Positions 44,985 through 54,266 of a stretch of DNA of 64,000 nt are shown piece after piece. Positions within the stretch are counted from its first letter, which is position 1. The number at the start of each line of letters is the position of its first letter. The translations under genes and the position numbers were made by a program. The DNA lies in assembly GCA_910578585.1 (NCBI GenBank), contig CAJTRG010000001.1, positions 207,155 to 271,154 of the forward strand, read 5' to 3'. Below the pieces are notes generated by a model, which was not told the origin of the DNA, did no database searches, and worked only from the letters and a program-made list of their open reading frames with translations. Origin of the DNA: an uncultured Mailhella sp. (GTDB taxonomy: Bacteria > Desulfobacterota > Desulfovibrionia > Desulfovibrionales > Desulfovibrionaceae).

Positions 44985-45206
44985 ATGATTGAAGTCAGGT
45001 TATTTGCCACCCTTCGGGAAAACCGGGAAAAAATATATTTTCTGCCTGCTGAGGATTTTCACTGCGGACAGGATATATATGATTATCTGGGCATTCCAAA
45101 GGAGGATGTCAGCACATTTCTGATCAATGGTTTTCATAAAAAGCCTGAAGATGCAATAAAAGATAATGATGTGCTGGCACTCTTTCCGCCTGTGGGAGGT
45201 GGCTAA
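44985..45206 (+). CDS. moaD: MoaD/ThiS-family sulfur carrier
   Basis: A 73-residue ubiquitin-like protein ending in VGGG; the terminal Gly-Gly is adenylated and thiocarboxylated to donate sulfur to molybdopterin. The next gene, its activating enzyme, starts immediately after the stop. The usual MPT synthase partner MoaE is not in the window. Confidence 0.88.
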   Translation: MIEVRLFATLRENREKIYFLPAEDFHCGQDIYDYLGIPKEDVSTFLINGFHKKPEDAIKDNDVLALFPPVGGG

Positions 45207-45935
45207 ATGGCTGAATTATCACGTTACCAAAGGCAAATGGTTTTGCCGGAAATCGGCGAGGAAGGGCAAAAGAAACTTTTATCGTCAAGGGTACTCTTGA
45301 TTGGGGCTGGAGGACTGGGCACGCCCTGTGCGGTATATCTTACAGAGGCAGGAGTTGGGCATTTAGAAATTATAGACGCAGATACTGTGTCTTTTTCTAA
45401 TTTAAACAGGCAATTCTTTTTTACAGAAAATGATATTGATTTGTATAAAGCAGAAATTGCTGAAAAGAGACTTGCACAGCTAAGCAGTTCTATCCATGTG
45501 CATGGGCAGGTAAAACACATTAATGAAGAGAACATTGAGGCAGTAATTCAAGGCTATGATGTTGTTGTGGATTGTGTGGACAGCCTTGCCACAAGAAAAA
45601 TTGTTCATGATGTCTGCCTTGCGCAAAATATTCCTTTGGTTGAAGGTGGAATTGACGGTTTTTATGGCTTTGTTTCCTGTATAAAACGGGGATATCCCTG
45701 CCTCAATTGTATGGATTTTTTTAGTGGAAAAGAAAAAGAGAAAATTCCCGTTTTAGGGGCTGTGGCTGGAATTATTGGCTCCATGCAGGCACTTGAAACC
45801 ATAAAAATTTTATTGCAAATTAATGATGTTTTATTTGGAAAAATCCTTTATTATGATGCAAAAAGACAGGAATTTGAAACAGTTGCAATTCCTGAAAATC
45901 CATCTTGCAAACTGCACAGGATAGAGAAGAGGTAA
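45207..45935 (+). CDS. moeB: ThiF/MoeB-family adenylyltransferase
   Basis: A 242-residue E1-like enzyme: GAGGLGTPCAVYLTEAGVG nucleotide-binding loop, DADTVSFSNLNRQFFF, and a C-terminal dimer region. The zinc cysteines are reduced: only one CxxC-like site (CLNC) and a distal Cys are evident. It activates the C-terminal glycine of MoaD. Start codon abuts the moaD stop, so the two are coupled. Confidence 0.88.
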   Translation: MAELSRYQRQMVLPEIGEEGQKKLLSSRVLLIGAGGLGTPCAVYLTEAGVGHLEIIDADTVSFSNLNRQFFFTENDIDLYKAEIAEKRLAQLSSSIHVHGQVKHINEENIEAVIQGYDVVVDCVDSLATRKIVHDVCLAQNIPLVEGGIDGFYGFVSCIKRGYPCLNCMDFFSGKEKEKIPVLGAVAGIIGSMQALETIKILLQINDVLFGKILYYDAKRQEFETVAIPENPSCKLHRIEKR

Positions 45936-45937
45936 CT

Positions 45938-46423
45938 ATGGCAGATTTTAATCATTTTGATGAAAGCGGAAATGCTGTTATGGTGGACGTTACTGAAAAA
46001 AAAGTGACCACGCGTATTGCCATAGCAGAAGGAACGATTTTTTGTAATAAAGAAATTATTGAAGCAATTCTCGCCAAAAATATAAAAAAAGGTGATGTTC
46101 TTGGCGTTGCAAGGGTTGCCGGCATTATGGCAGTCAAGCAAACCGCTCATCTTATTCCCATGTGTCACCCTCTCTTGATTTCCAAGAGCAGTATTGATTT
46201 TGAAATAAATCAGGAAAAAATGAGCATAAAAGCAATTTGTACTGTCAAAATTGAGGGAAAAACCGGCGTTGAAATGGAAGCCTTGACGGGCGTGAATATA
46301 GCCTTATTAACTATATATGATATGTGCAAAGCCGTGGATAAAAGAATGGTTATTTCTGACATACATCTAGTGGAAAAACACGGCGGTAAAAGTGCAGATT
46401 TTTACTTTGATGAGGCAAAATAA
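45938..46423 (+). CDS. moaC: Cyclic pyranopterin monophosphate synthase
   Basis: A 161-residue MoaC from the ATG behind AGAAGAGG; the upstream frame start (45905) lies inside moeB and is rejected. Motifs: MVDVTEKKVTTRIAIAEG, HLIPMCHPL, GKTGVEMEALTGV and DMCKAVDK. It converts the 8-oxo-cyclopropyl GTP precursor from MoaA to cPMP. The stop overlaps the moaA start (TAATG). Confidence 0.95.
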   Translation: MADFNHFDESGNAVMVDVTEKKVTTRIAIAEGTIFCNKEIIEAILAKNIKKGDVLGVARVAGIMAVKQTAHLIPMCHPLLISKSSIDFEINQEKMSIKAICTVKIEGKTGVEMEALTGVNIALLTIYDMCKAVDKRMVISDIHLVEKHGGKSADFYFDEAK

Positions 46424-47397
46424 TGCAGGACAGTCACGGCAGAACTATTGATTATATCCGAATATCCATAACAGACAGATGTAATTTGCGCTGTCTTTAC
46501 TGCATGCCTGAAAAAGGAATTGAGCTGTGCAGGCATGATGATGTGCTGCGTTATGAAGAATTTGTGCGCTTGTGCAGGATTTTTGCGAAATTGGGCATGA
46601 AAAAGGTAAAAATTACGGGCGGTGAGGCTCTTGTTCGCAAAGATGCAATTAATTTGATGAAAACTATTAAAAATATTGATGGAATTGAACAAGTTACGCT
46701 CACGACAAACGGTATTTTACTTGGCGATTATTTGGATGAACTTGTGCAAATTGGTATAGACGGAATTAATATCAGTCTGGACAGCCTTGATACAGAAGAA
46801 TTTAAACGCATAACCCGCGTTGGGGATGTGGAAAAAGTCAAAGCAAGCCTGTACAAAGCTTTGCAGTATTCAAACTTGAAACTGAAAATTAATTGTGTGC
46901 CTTTTGACGGTGAAAATCAAAAACTTCTTGATTTGGTGGGGCTGGCAAAAGACAATCCTTTGCATGTGCGCTTTATTGAAATTATGCCCATTGGCGAGGG
47001 CAAGAATTTTAAATTTATGCAGGAAGATACGATTAAAGCCTTGATTGAAGAAAAATACGGTGCATTAACGCCATGTACGGAAAAGTTGGGGAATGGCCCC
47101 AGCCATTATTTTTCGCTGCAGGGCTTTCAGGGCAAGATTGGTTTTATCAGTGCTATTTCCCATAAATTCTGCCATGAATGTAATCGCATTCGCTTAACAT
47201 GTACCGGATATTTAAAAATTTGTTTGCAATATGAAATTGGTGTAGACTTACGGAAATTGATACGTCAAGGCGCAAGTGACAGCATGCTTGAAGCTGCCAT
47301 TATGCAGGCTGTGATGAAAAAGCCCTTAGAACACAGCTTCTTACAAAAAGATATTGCCTTTGAAGAACAAGCGAAAATGGCGTCTATTGGAGGCTAA
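46423..47397 (+). CDS. moaA: GTP 3',8-cyclase
   Basis: A 324-residue radical SAM enzyme: N-terminal CNLRCLYCMP cluster, TGGEALVR, and the C-terminal cluster CHECNRIRLTCTG...C. It ends in SIGG, preserving the Gly-Gly needed for activity. It carries out the first step of pterin cofactor synthesis. One-base overlap with moaC. Confidence 0.96.
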   Translation: MQDSHGRTIDYIRISITDRCNLRCLYCMPEKGIELCRHDDVLRYEEFVRLCRIFAKLGMKKVKITGGEALVRKDAINLMKTIKNIDGIEQVTLTTNGILLGDYLDELVQIGIDGINISLDSLDTEEFKRITRVGDVEKVKASLYKALQYSNLKLKINCVPFDGENQKLLDLVGLAKDNPLHVRFIEIMPIGEGKNFKFMQEDTIKALIEEKYGALTPCTEKLGNGPSHYFSLQGFQGKIGFISAISHKFCHECNRIRLTCTGYLKICLQYEIGVDLRKLIRQGASDSMLEAAIMQAVMKKPLEHSFLQKDIAFEEQAKMASIGG

Positions 47398-47889
47398 ATG
47401 AAACGAGTTGCAATAATCACGGCAAGTGACAGCGGATATAAAGGGGAGCGCGAAGATAAAAGTGCTCCTGTGATTGAAGAAATTGTGCAAAATGAAAACT
47501 ATACTGTGGTGAAAAAATTGCTTTTGCCTGATGATAAAGAAAAGCTTGCAAACGCCATGCAGGAAATTGCCGATAAGGGTGAGGCGGATTTAATTCTGAC
47601 CACAGGCGGAACAGGTTTTGCTCCTCGTGATGTGATGCCGGAAGCAACGCTTGCTGTTCTTGAAAAAGTGGTGCCCGGTATTCCGGAAGCCATGCGGGCA
47701 TACAGCATGCAGTTTACGAAAAGAGCTATGCTGTCACGAGCTGTGGCAGGCATTCGCAAAAAAACACTGATTATCAATATGCCGGGCTCACCAAAGGCTG
47801 TGCGTGAGTGTTTGGAATATATTATTTCTGAACTGAATCACGGTTTGGAAATCTTGCTGGAAGAAGCAAATAATTGTGCTAGAAAATAA
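47398..47889 (+). CDS. mogA: Molybdopterin adenylyltransferase (MogA/MoaB family)
   Basis: A 163-residue protein with ITASDSGYKGEREDKS, LTTGGTGFAPRDVMPEAT and NMPGSPKAV, standard for MogA/MoaB. It adenylates molybdopterin before metal insertion. It starts directly after the moaA stop. Confidence 0.93.
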   Translation: MKRVAIITASDSGYKGEREDKSAPVIEEIVQNENYTVVKKLLLPDDKEKLANAMQEIADKGEADLILTTGGTGFAPRDVMPEATLAVLEKVVPGIPEAMRAYSMQFTKRAMLSRAVAGIRKKTLIINMPGSPKAVRECLEYIISELNHGLEILLEEANNCARK

Positions 47890-47931
47890 TAAAAAATTAT
47901 AGTAATAGAAACAAAAATACAGGAAAACAAT

Positions 47932-48363
47932 ATGGGAAAAGTTATTTCAACAAACATCAGCGAAATTCGCGGAATACAAAAACACAATGTGGGCAAAGTC
48001 AAATTGATTGAAGATTACGGCATTGAAAACGATGCCCACGCCGGCAAGTGGCATAGACAAGTAAGTTTACTGTCCCATGAAAAAATTGAAGCATTTCGCG
48101 CGAAAGGTGCTGAAGTAAAAGACGGTGCCTTTGGCGAAAATATTGTTGTTTCTGGAATTGATTTTAAATCATTGCCCATTGGAACACGTTTTCAGTGCAA
48201 TGACGTGATTTTGGAAATGACTCAAATCGGAAAGGAATGTCATCACGGCTGCGAAATTTTCCAAAAAATGGGTGAATGCATTATGCCAAAAGAAGGCGTA
48301 TTTGCAAAAATCATTAAAGGCGGAGAAATTGCGGTTGGTGATGAGATGACTATAATAAAATAA
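47932..48363 (+). CDS. MOSC-domain protein
   Basis: A 143-residue stand-alone MOSC domain: GIENDAHAGKWHRQVSLLS and the conserved cysteine in GKECHHGCEIF. MOSC domains bind or sulfurate Mo/W cofactors or act as sulfur carriers. Its place between mogA and tupA suggests a role in cofactor maturation. Confidence 0.9.
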   Translation: MGKVISTNISEIRGIQKHNVGKVKLIEDYGIENDAHAGKWHRQVSLLSHEKIEAFRAKGAEVKDGAFGENIVVSGIDFKSLPIGTRFQCNDVILEMTQIGKECHHGCEIFQKMGECIMPKEGVFAKIIKGGEIAVGDEMTIIK

Positions 48364-48379
48364 GTTAGGAGTAGTTTTT

Positions 48380-49198
48380 ATGAAAAAACTTTTGTTGTCC
48401 CTTGCTCTTGCAGTATTATGCGCAATGCCGGCTATGGCAGCAGAAAATACTGTTCTTAAAATGGCAACAACCACCAGCACAGCTGATACCGGTCTTCTCG
48501 ATTATTTGACTCCTCTTTTCAAAGCTGACACAGGCTACGATTTGCAATACGTTTCTGTTGGCACCGGTGCTGCTATTAAACACGGTGAAAACGGCGATGT
48601 TGACGTTCTTCTTGTTCACGCTAAAAAGAGCGAAGAAAAATTTGTTGCTGACGGCTTTGGTGTAGAACGTTTTGAAGTTATGTACAACGACTTTGTTGTT
48701 GTTGGCCCAAAAGATTACTTGCCATATTCTCAAGATGTAAAAGCAACCTTGAAACAAGTTTTCGATAAGAAGCTTAACTGGGTATGCCGCGGCGATGATT
48801 CCGGTACTGATAAAAAAGAAAAAGGTATTTGGAAAGCTATAAACATCAATCCTGCTGAAAATCCAAACTACAAAGAATCTGGTTCCGGCATGGGCGCAAG
48901 CCTTTCCATTGCTGATGAACTTGGTGCAGCTCTTCTTTCTGACCGTGGTACATACTTAAAAATGAAAAATGATGCATCTGTAAAATTTGATCTCGAAATC
49001 ATTTGTGAAAAGGCTCCTGACCTTTTGAACCAATACGGCGTTATTGCTGTAAACCCAGCAAAGTATCCTCATGTAAACAATAAAGCAGCTAATGCTTTCA
49101 TTGAATGGATTACTTCTGACAAAATTCAAAAAGTTATTGCTGATTTTGGCGTTGACAAGTACGGACAAGGCTTGTTTGTTCCAAACGCTAAGAAGTAA
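48380..49198 (+). CDS. tupA: Tungstate ABC transporter substrate-binding protein
   Basis: A 272-residue periplasmic binding protein with a 20-residue signal peptide (ending AMAA). The N-terminal TTTSTADTGLLD motif is the TupA oxyanion site, distinguishing it from ModA and WtpA; GDVDVLLVHAKKSEE and GDDSGTDKKEK are also typical. It binds tungstate with high affinity for the tupBC transporter. It follows the MOSC gene by 16 bases. Confidence 0.93.
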   Translation: MKKLLLSLALAVLCAMPAMAAENTVLKMATTTSTADTGLLDYLTPLFKADTGYDLQYVSVGTGAAIKHGENGDVDVLLVHAKKSEEKFVADGFGVERFEVMYNDFVVVGPKDYLPYSQDVKATLKQVFDKKLNWVCRGDDSGTDKKEKGIWKAININPAENPNYKESGSGMGASLSIADELGAALLSDRGTYLKMKNDASVKFDLEIICEKAPDLLNQYGVIAVNPAKYPHVNNKAANAFIEWITSDKIQKVIADFGVDKYGQGLFVPNAKK

Positions 49199-49211
49199 GC
49201 GGGTTTAATAA

Positions 49212-49901
49212 ATGGAAATGGTATTTGAATTTTTTGGCCTGTTGAAGAGTGTTGGGGCTTTTCATGCGATATACGTTACATTGCTCATGGGCTTTGTGGC
49301 GACGTTTATATCCACGTGCCTTGGCATCACTTTTGGGCTATTACTTGAAAAATACCATTTCCCTTTTAAAAATGCCGTGCTTCGGGTCAATAAAACCCTG
49401 ATGGGCGTTCCCCCTGTTGTGATTGGTCTTGTGGTTTATATGCTGATTATGCGGCGCGGACCGCTTGGTTTTATGGGACTGCTTTTCACAATCCCGGGGA
49501 TGATTATCGCCCAAGTTCTTATTATTACACCTATTATTACCGGTATGGTGCATAGCTTTGCCCAAAAACAGGTTCCGCAAATGCGTGCTTTTGCCAAAAG
49601 CATGGGAGCCAATGAAAAACAGACCTTTTGGCTTGTTATCCGCGAGCTGAGATCTGAAATGTATTTTGCAGTGATTACTGGTTTTGGTCGTTCTATCAGT
49701 GAAGTTGGTTCTGTTATGCTGGTTGGGGGTAATATCAAAGGCGTTTCCAGAACAATGACGACCTCCATTTCTCTTTTAAAGAGTCAGGGGATTTTTACAG
49801 AAGGTATTTTTCTTGGCGTTATTTTGCTTTTAATTTCCTTTATATTACAAATGCTTGTAGAATATTTCAGAAAAGAAGAGACTATCAATGAAAATTTCTA
49901 A
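49212..49901 (+). CDS. tupB: Tungstate ABC transporter permease
   Basis: A 229-residue permease with about five membrane helices and the cytoplasmic docking loop MRAFAKSMGANEKQTFWLVIREL. SISEVGSVMLVGGNIKG matches TupB. It overlaps tupC by 14 bases. Confidence 0.92.
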   Translation: MEMVFEFFGLLKSVGAFHAIYVTLLMGFVATFISTCLGITFGLLLEKYHFPFKNAVLRVNKTLMGVPPVVIGLVVYMLIMRRGPLGFMGLLFTIPGMIIAQVLIITPIITGMVHSFAQKQVPQMRAFAKSMGANEKQTFWLVIRELRSEMYFAVITGFGRSISEVGSVMLVGGNIKGVSRTMTTSISLLKSQGIFTEGIFLGVILLLISFILQMLVEYFRKEETINENF

Positions 49902-50565
49902 TCTGCAGGCAAAATTAGGCGATTTTACGCTGAATATTGATAATGTTGTTTTTGCTGAACATAAAATTCATGCGCTGATTGGTTCCAATGGCTGCGGAAA
50001 ATCAACCATAGCAAAAATTATTATGGGAATTTTGCCCTATCAGCAAGGTGAAATTGATTTTGAGGGCTTGCAGCCGCACGACATTATTTTAGCTTCTCAA
50101 AAGCCTTATATGCTCCATGATACAGTCTTGGAAAATATTGTGTATCCGCTGAAAGTTCGCAAGAAAGAAATTTGTGAACAGGACGTGGATAATTATTTAA
50201 ATGAATTTGGTATTTTTGCAAAAAAATTTGATTATGCGCGGCAGCTCTCCAGTGGACAGCAACAAAAAGTTTCTTTAATCCGCACACTTATTGCTAAACC
50301 AAAATTTATTATTATTGACGAAAGTTTATCCAATTTAGATATTGAAAGCATGAGTATTGCCAAAAATATGCTTAAGCGTTTGCATGCTGAATACGGTGCA
50401 ACCTTTGTGCTGATTAGTCACCAGGTGGCAAGTATTGCTGATATGGTCAATGAGTATCATTTTTTTGATCAGGGATATCATATTGCTTCTTGTGATTTAG
50501 CTGGATTAAAACAAAGTTCAAACGAAAAAATTAAAAATTATATGCAGTTACAATCATTGCTGTAA
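49888..50565 (+). CDS. tupC: Tungstate ABC transporter ATP-binding protein
   Basis: A 225-residue ABC ATPase: Walker A GSNGCGKST, signature LSSGQQQKVSLIRTL, Walker B FIIIDESLSNLD, and LISHQVAS as H-loop. It energises TupAB. It starts inside tupB and is followed nine bases later by moeA. Confidence 0.92.
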   Translation: MKISNLQAKLGDFTLNIDNVVFAEHKIHALIGSNGCGKSTIAKIIMGILPYQQGEIDFEGLQPHDIILASQKPYMLHDTVLENIVYPLKVRKKEICEQDVDNYLNEFGIFAKKFDYARQLSSGQQQKVSLIRTLIAKPKFIIIDESLSNLDIESMSIAKNMLKRLHAEYGATFVLISHQVASIADMVNEYHFFDQGYHIASCDLAGLKQSSNEKIKNYMQLQSLL

Positions 50566-50574
50566 GAGGTTTGT

Positions 50575-51804
50575 ATGCAATTATTAACTGTAGATACTCT
50601 CGAGCAGGCGCAAAATAAAATTTATGCGTATATGGTGAAAAATCCATTAAAAAAAGAGAAAGTTGCATTAAAATCTGCGTATCAATATATTTTAGCAGAA
50701 GATGTGTATGCGCCTTTTGCTGTTCCGCATTTTCGGCGTTCCATAGTGGACGGGTATGCTATCAATTCCCTTGATACTGTTGGCATTGGCGAGAGTATTC
50801 CCTGTTTTTTGAAAGTGCTGGGCAAAGTTGAAATGGGGGAAGAAAATCGTCTTGCCATAAACCGCGGTGAATGTGTTTATGTGCCAACCGGAGGTATGCT
50901 CCCCAGTGGTGCTGATGCCATGGTTATGCTTGAGTACACGGAAAAATTCAGCGAAAATGAAATTGCCTGCTATCAAAATGTAAAGCATAATCAATATGTT
51001 GTTGAAATTGGTGAAGATATTTCTGAAAAGAGCCTTGTCTTGAAGGCGGGCACTTTGCTGCGTCCTCATGAAATTGGCGTGCTCGCGTCTCTGGGATTTG
51101 AAGAAGTGCTTGTCTATGCCAAGCCAAGGGTTGCAATTATTTCTTTAGGTGATGAAATTATTCAGGCAGGGCAAGATTTAGAGCCCGGTAAAATTTACGA
51201 TATCAATACGTATGGTTTATATGCACAGGCTGAAAAGTTCGGTTTTGCCGTGGATAATTGCTATCATATCAAAGATGAGAAAAGCTCTATCCATGCTGTT
51301 TTGCAAAAAGTTGTCAAACAAGTTGATATTATTTGTGTTTCCGGCGGCAGCTCCCAAGGGGAAAAAGATTTTACAGCAAATTTGCTGGGAGAAATTTCCA
51401 CAACAGGCGTTTTGACCCACGGAATTGCGGTAAAACCGGGAAAACCAACCATTACGGCGTATAATGAAGAGACACAGTGTCTTTTATTGGGCTTGCCCGG
51501 ACATCCTGTGGCAGCCATGCTTTTATTCGAGCTTTTGGCGGCAGAAGTGTATAAAAAATTATGGAATGTGCCCAAAACTCCGCAAGTTGTGGCAAAAATG
51601 GCTTGTAATTTCCCTAGTGCTGACGGTCGCTTGACCTGCCAGCTTGTGGAACTAAATTGGCTGGAAAATCAATATATTGCCACGCCGATCTTTTCTAAAT
51701 CCGGGGTAATTTCATCTTTGGCAAAGGCGCAGGGCTATATTTTAGTGGATATGAACAGCGAAGGCGTAAAGAAAGATGAACAAGTGATTGTTCATTTAAT
51801 ATAG
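50575..51804 (+). CDS. moeA: Molybdopterin molybdenumtransferase MoeA (paralogue 1)
   Basis: A 409-residue MoeA: FRRSIVDGYAIN, GGMLPSGADAMVMLE, ISLGDEIIQAG, CVSGGSSQGEKDF and LGLPGHPVAAM. It inserts the metal into adenylated pterin. Position after tupC suggests tungsten. The second paralogue follows 20 bases downstream. Confidence 0.93.
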   Translation: MQLLTVDTLEQAQNKIYAYMVKNPLKKEKVALKSAYQYILAEDVYAPFAVPHFRRSIVDGYAINSLDTVGIGESIPCFLKVLGKVEMGEENRLAINRGECVYVPTGGMLPSGADAMVMLEYTEKFSENEIACYQNVKHNQYVVEIGEDISEKSLVLKAGTLLRPHEIGVLASLGFEEVLVYAKPRVAIISLGDEIIQAGQDLEPGKIYDINTYGLYAQAEKFGFAVDNCYHIKDEKSSIHAVLQKVVKQVDIICVSGGSSQGEKDFTANLLGEISTTGVLTHGIAVKPGKPTITAYNEETQCLLLGLPGHPVAAMLLFELLAAEVYKKLWNVPKTPQVVAKMACNFPSADGRLTCQLVELNWLENQYIATPIFSKSGVISSLAKAQGYILVDMNSEGVKKDEQVIVHLI

Positions 51805-51824
51805 ATTTAATAAACTGGTGTCCT

Positions 51825-53738
51825 ATGGCAAAGAGAAATTTATATTTAAATGTTATTCCTGTGGAAGAAGCGCTTGAGCGTTATTTATCTGTGATAAAAG
51901 AACGCGTGGCAATAAAAACAGAAACGATACCTGTTATCCGGAGCCTGGGACGGGTTACGGTTTCCGCTATTTACGCCAAATATAATTCTCCCCTTTATAA
52001 TTCTGCGGCAATGGATGGTATTGCGGTCTCTGCCGGCAAAACGACCGAGGCAAGTGATGTAAAGCCTCTTGTTTTGCATAAAAGTGAGTATGTGATTGTG
52101 GATACCGGTGATCCTATTCATGAGCCTTACGATGCTGTGATTATGGCGGAAAATTTGATTGAAACAGCAGACGGCGAAATCCAAATTACAGAGCCCGCCA
52201 TGAGCTGGCAGCATATTCGTCCTGTGGGAGAAGATATTGTTGCCCATGAGCTTATTTTGACCAGTAATCACAAAATTCGCCCTATGGATATTGGCGTTTT
52301 GCTTTCTGCCGGCATTACCGAAATTGAAGTTTACAAGCAAATCAATGTGGCAATTTTTGCAACAGGCACAGAAATTATTGAGCCTGACCAAAATATCGAA
52401 GACGGCTCTATTATTGAGTCCAATTCCCGCATGTTTGAGGGACTGGTGACTGAGCAAGGTGCCAAAGCCCACAGACAGGGTATTTTGAAAGATGATTATG
52501 CCCTTATTCGGGATAAGGTAAAAGAAGCGTGCGACAAATATGATATGGTGATTGTCAACGCCGGTTCCAGTGCCGGTACAGAAGATTTTACTGTGCATGT
52601 GCTGAGGGAACTTGGTGAAGTTTTCGTGCATGGCGTGGCTATAAAACCCGGAAAGCCTGTGATTTTAGCCATGGTGGGCAATACTCCTGTGGTTGGTTTG
52701 CCTGGATATCCAGTATCAGCTTATATTTGTTATCAAAATTTCGTGCGTCCTCTCATTAATTATTTGCAAAATTCACTCGACAGCAATAAGGAAATTGTGG
52801 AAGCCTATCTTTCCAAGCGTTTGGTTTCCAGCCTCAAGCATAAAGAATATGTGCGGGTAAAGGTCGGCAAGGTCGAGGATAAAATTATTGCCACACCGCT
52901 TGCCCGTGGAGCTGGTGCCGCCATGAGTCTTGTGCGGGCTGACGGTTTTTGCGTGATTGAACAAAATCAGGAAGGAATTGAAGCCGGTGAAAAAGTACGT
53001 GTTGAGCTGTGCCGTTCTGTGGATGAAATTGAAAATACAGTGGTTTCCATTGGCAGCCATGATTTGATTCTGGATGTGCTTGCGGATATGATTCCTAATA
53101 AATTCAGTAAGATGCACCTTTCCAGCAGTCACGTGGGAAGTATGGCAGGGCTTATGGCTCTAAAACGCGGAGAAGCGCATATTGCGCCTATCCATTTGCT
53201 TGATGAAGAAACCGGCTCTTACAATATCGCGATTATCAAAAAACTCTTCGGCAATTCCGGCAAACATATGGCGCTCATAAAAGGCGTAAAACGTGTGCAG
53301 GGTTTTATTGTGCCAAAAGGAAATCCAAAGCATATTACCGAAATTTCAGACGTAACAAAATGCCGCTATGTGAACAGGCAAGTGGGCGCCGGCACGCGGG
53401 TGCTCTTTGATTATCTGCTGAAGAAAAACGGCATTGCAAGTAGTGAAGTCAATGGCTATGATAAAGAAATTGCAACCCATATGGCTGTTGCAGCACTTGT
53501 ACAAAGCGGATCTGTTGATTGCGGTATGGGCATTGAATCTGCTGCACGGGCAATGGATTTGAACTTTGTGCCTGTGGGGCATGAAGAATACGATTTTGCC
53601 ATTGAGGAACATAATCTTGCCCTGCCTCATGTTAAGGCTTTTATTGAAATCCTCAAAAGCGCAGAATTTCAGGAAAAAGTTCTACAGCTTGGTGGATACG
53701 AATGTACCCACTGTGGCGAAATTGTACAGGTTTTGTAA
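51825..53738 (+). CDS. MoeA fused to a periplasmic-binding-like domain (paralogue 2)
   Basis: A 637-residue fusion. Residues 1-400 are MoeA (YNSAAMDGIAVS, ATGTEIIEPDQ, GSSAGTEDFTVH, VGLPGYPVSAY). Residues about 415-625 form a PBP-like domain (SHDLILDVLADMIP, RYVNRQVGAGTRVLFDYLL, SGSVDCGMGIESAARAM) of the kind seen in ModE/LysR ligand domains. It ends with a CTHC pair. The extra domain may sense or channel the oxyanion to the active site; this is inference. Confidence 0.9.
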   Translation: MAKRNLYLNVIPVEEALERYLSVIKERVAIKTETIPVIRSLGRVTVSAIYAKYNSPLYNSAAMDGIAVSAGKTTEASDVKPLVLHKSEYVIVDTGDPIHEPYDAVIMAENLIETADGEIQITEPAMSWQHIRPVGEDIVAHELILTSNHKIRPMDIGVLLSAGITEIEVYKQINVAIFATGTEIIEPDQNIEDGSIIESNSRMFEGLVTEQGAKAHRQGILKDDYALIRDKVKEACDKYDMVIVNAGSSAGTEDFTVHVLRELGEVFVHGVAIKPGKPVILAMVGNTPVVGLPGYPVSAYICYQNFVRPLINYLQNSLDSNKEIVEAYLSKRLVSSLKHKEYVRVKVGKVEDKIIATPLARGAGAAMSLVRADGFCVIEQNQEGIEAGEKVRVELCRSVDEIENTVVSIGSHDLILDVLADMIPNKFSKMHLSSSHVGSMAGLMALKRGEAHIAPIHLLDEETGSYNIAIIKKLFGNSGKHMALIKGVKRVQGFIVPKGNPKHITEISDVTKCRYVNRQVGAGTRVLFDYLLKKNGIASSEVNGYDKEIATHMAVAALVQSGSVDCGMGIESAARAMDLNFVPVGHEEYDFAIEEHNLALPHVKAFIEILKSAEFQEKVLQLGGYECTHCGEIVQVL

Positions 53739-53914
53739 TAAGGTTCATTTTTCAATTTGGCAAAATAGTTTTCATTATTTATTATCTTTCAATAAATATT
53801 GGATAATTCCGCAATGGGGAATTGGACCCCGGCGCCGTCTTGTCCTATATTTTCATTTCAAGAAGACTTGCTCGAATGCCGCCGAAAATTAGATTCGGAA
53901 AGCCATTAGGAAAC

Positions 53915-53954
53915 ACTTTCTAGTGGGTTATAGCTGTAGAGGAAGTCTTTTTTT
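53915..53954 (+). terminator. Candidate terminator before tRNA-Ser
   Basis: ACTT-TCTA (53915-53922) pairs with TAGA-gg-AAGT (53937-53946), followed by CTTTTTTT. Confidence 0.45.
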
Positions 53955-54035
53955 ATTTTAAAGTTTATGTGTTTTGCCATTTGGAAAGATAAAAATAATT
54001 TGTTCATGTAATGCTATAAATGAAGAATGTTTTTC

Positions 54036-54064
54036 TTGACAAAGCTCAAAAGATTGGATAAATA
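54036..54064 (+). promoter_or_regulatory. Promoter of tRNA-Ser
   Basis: TTGACA (54036-54041), 17-base spacer, TAAATA (54059-54064). The -35 is consensus and the tRNA begins 16 bases later. Confidence 0.7.
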
Positions 54065-54079
54065 ATATGTTCCTCAAGC

Positions 54080-54169
54080 GGAGAGGTGTCCGAGCTGGCC
54101 TAAGGAGCACGATTGGAAATCGTGTGTACTCAAAAGGTACCGGGAGTTCGAATCTCCCCCTCTCCGCCA
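54080..54169 (+). tRNA. tRNA-Ser (anticodon GGA)
   Basis: A 90-base type II tRNA: acceptor GGAGAGG/CCTCTCC, anticodon loop with GGA between ACGATT and AATCGT arms, long variable arm, T-loop TTCGAAT, discriminator G and encoded CCA. The integrase remnant immediately downstream suggests its 3' end served as attachment site. Confidence 0.95.
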
Positions 54170-54211
54170 GCAGTGTTATAACTACTTATATTTATTATAT
54201 AAATTTTTAGT

Positions 54212-54266
54212 AAAAACCTTGGTTGTGGGCGTGATACGTACAAGTTGCCCAAATCAAGGTTTTTTT
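54212..54266 (+). terminator. Terminator after tRNA-Ser
   Basis: AAAACCTTG...TGGGC pairs with GCCCA...CAAGGTTTT with small internal bulges, followed by TTTTTT. It ends at the ATG of the integrase remnant. Confidence 0.65.

Larger units (their letters stand above)
53739..54079. other. Gene-free stretch between the tungsten operon and tRNA-Ser
   Basis: No convincing ORF. A GC-rich patch near 53800-53840 (TGGGGAATTGGACCCCG hairpin, then GGCGCC) is unlike its AT-rich surroundings. A hairpin ACTTTCTA...TAGAGGAAGT with a two-base bulge and T run at 53915-53954 looks like a terminator. The segment could be a small RNA gene or the long 3' end of the operon. Confidence 0.4.
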
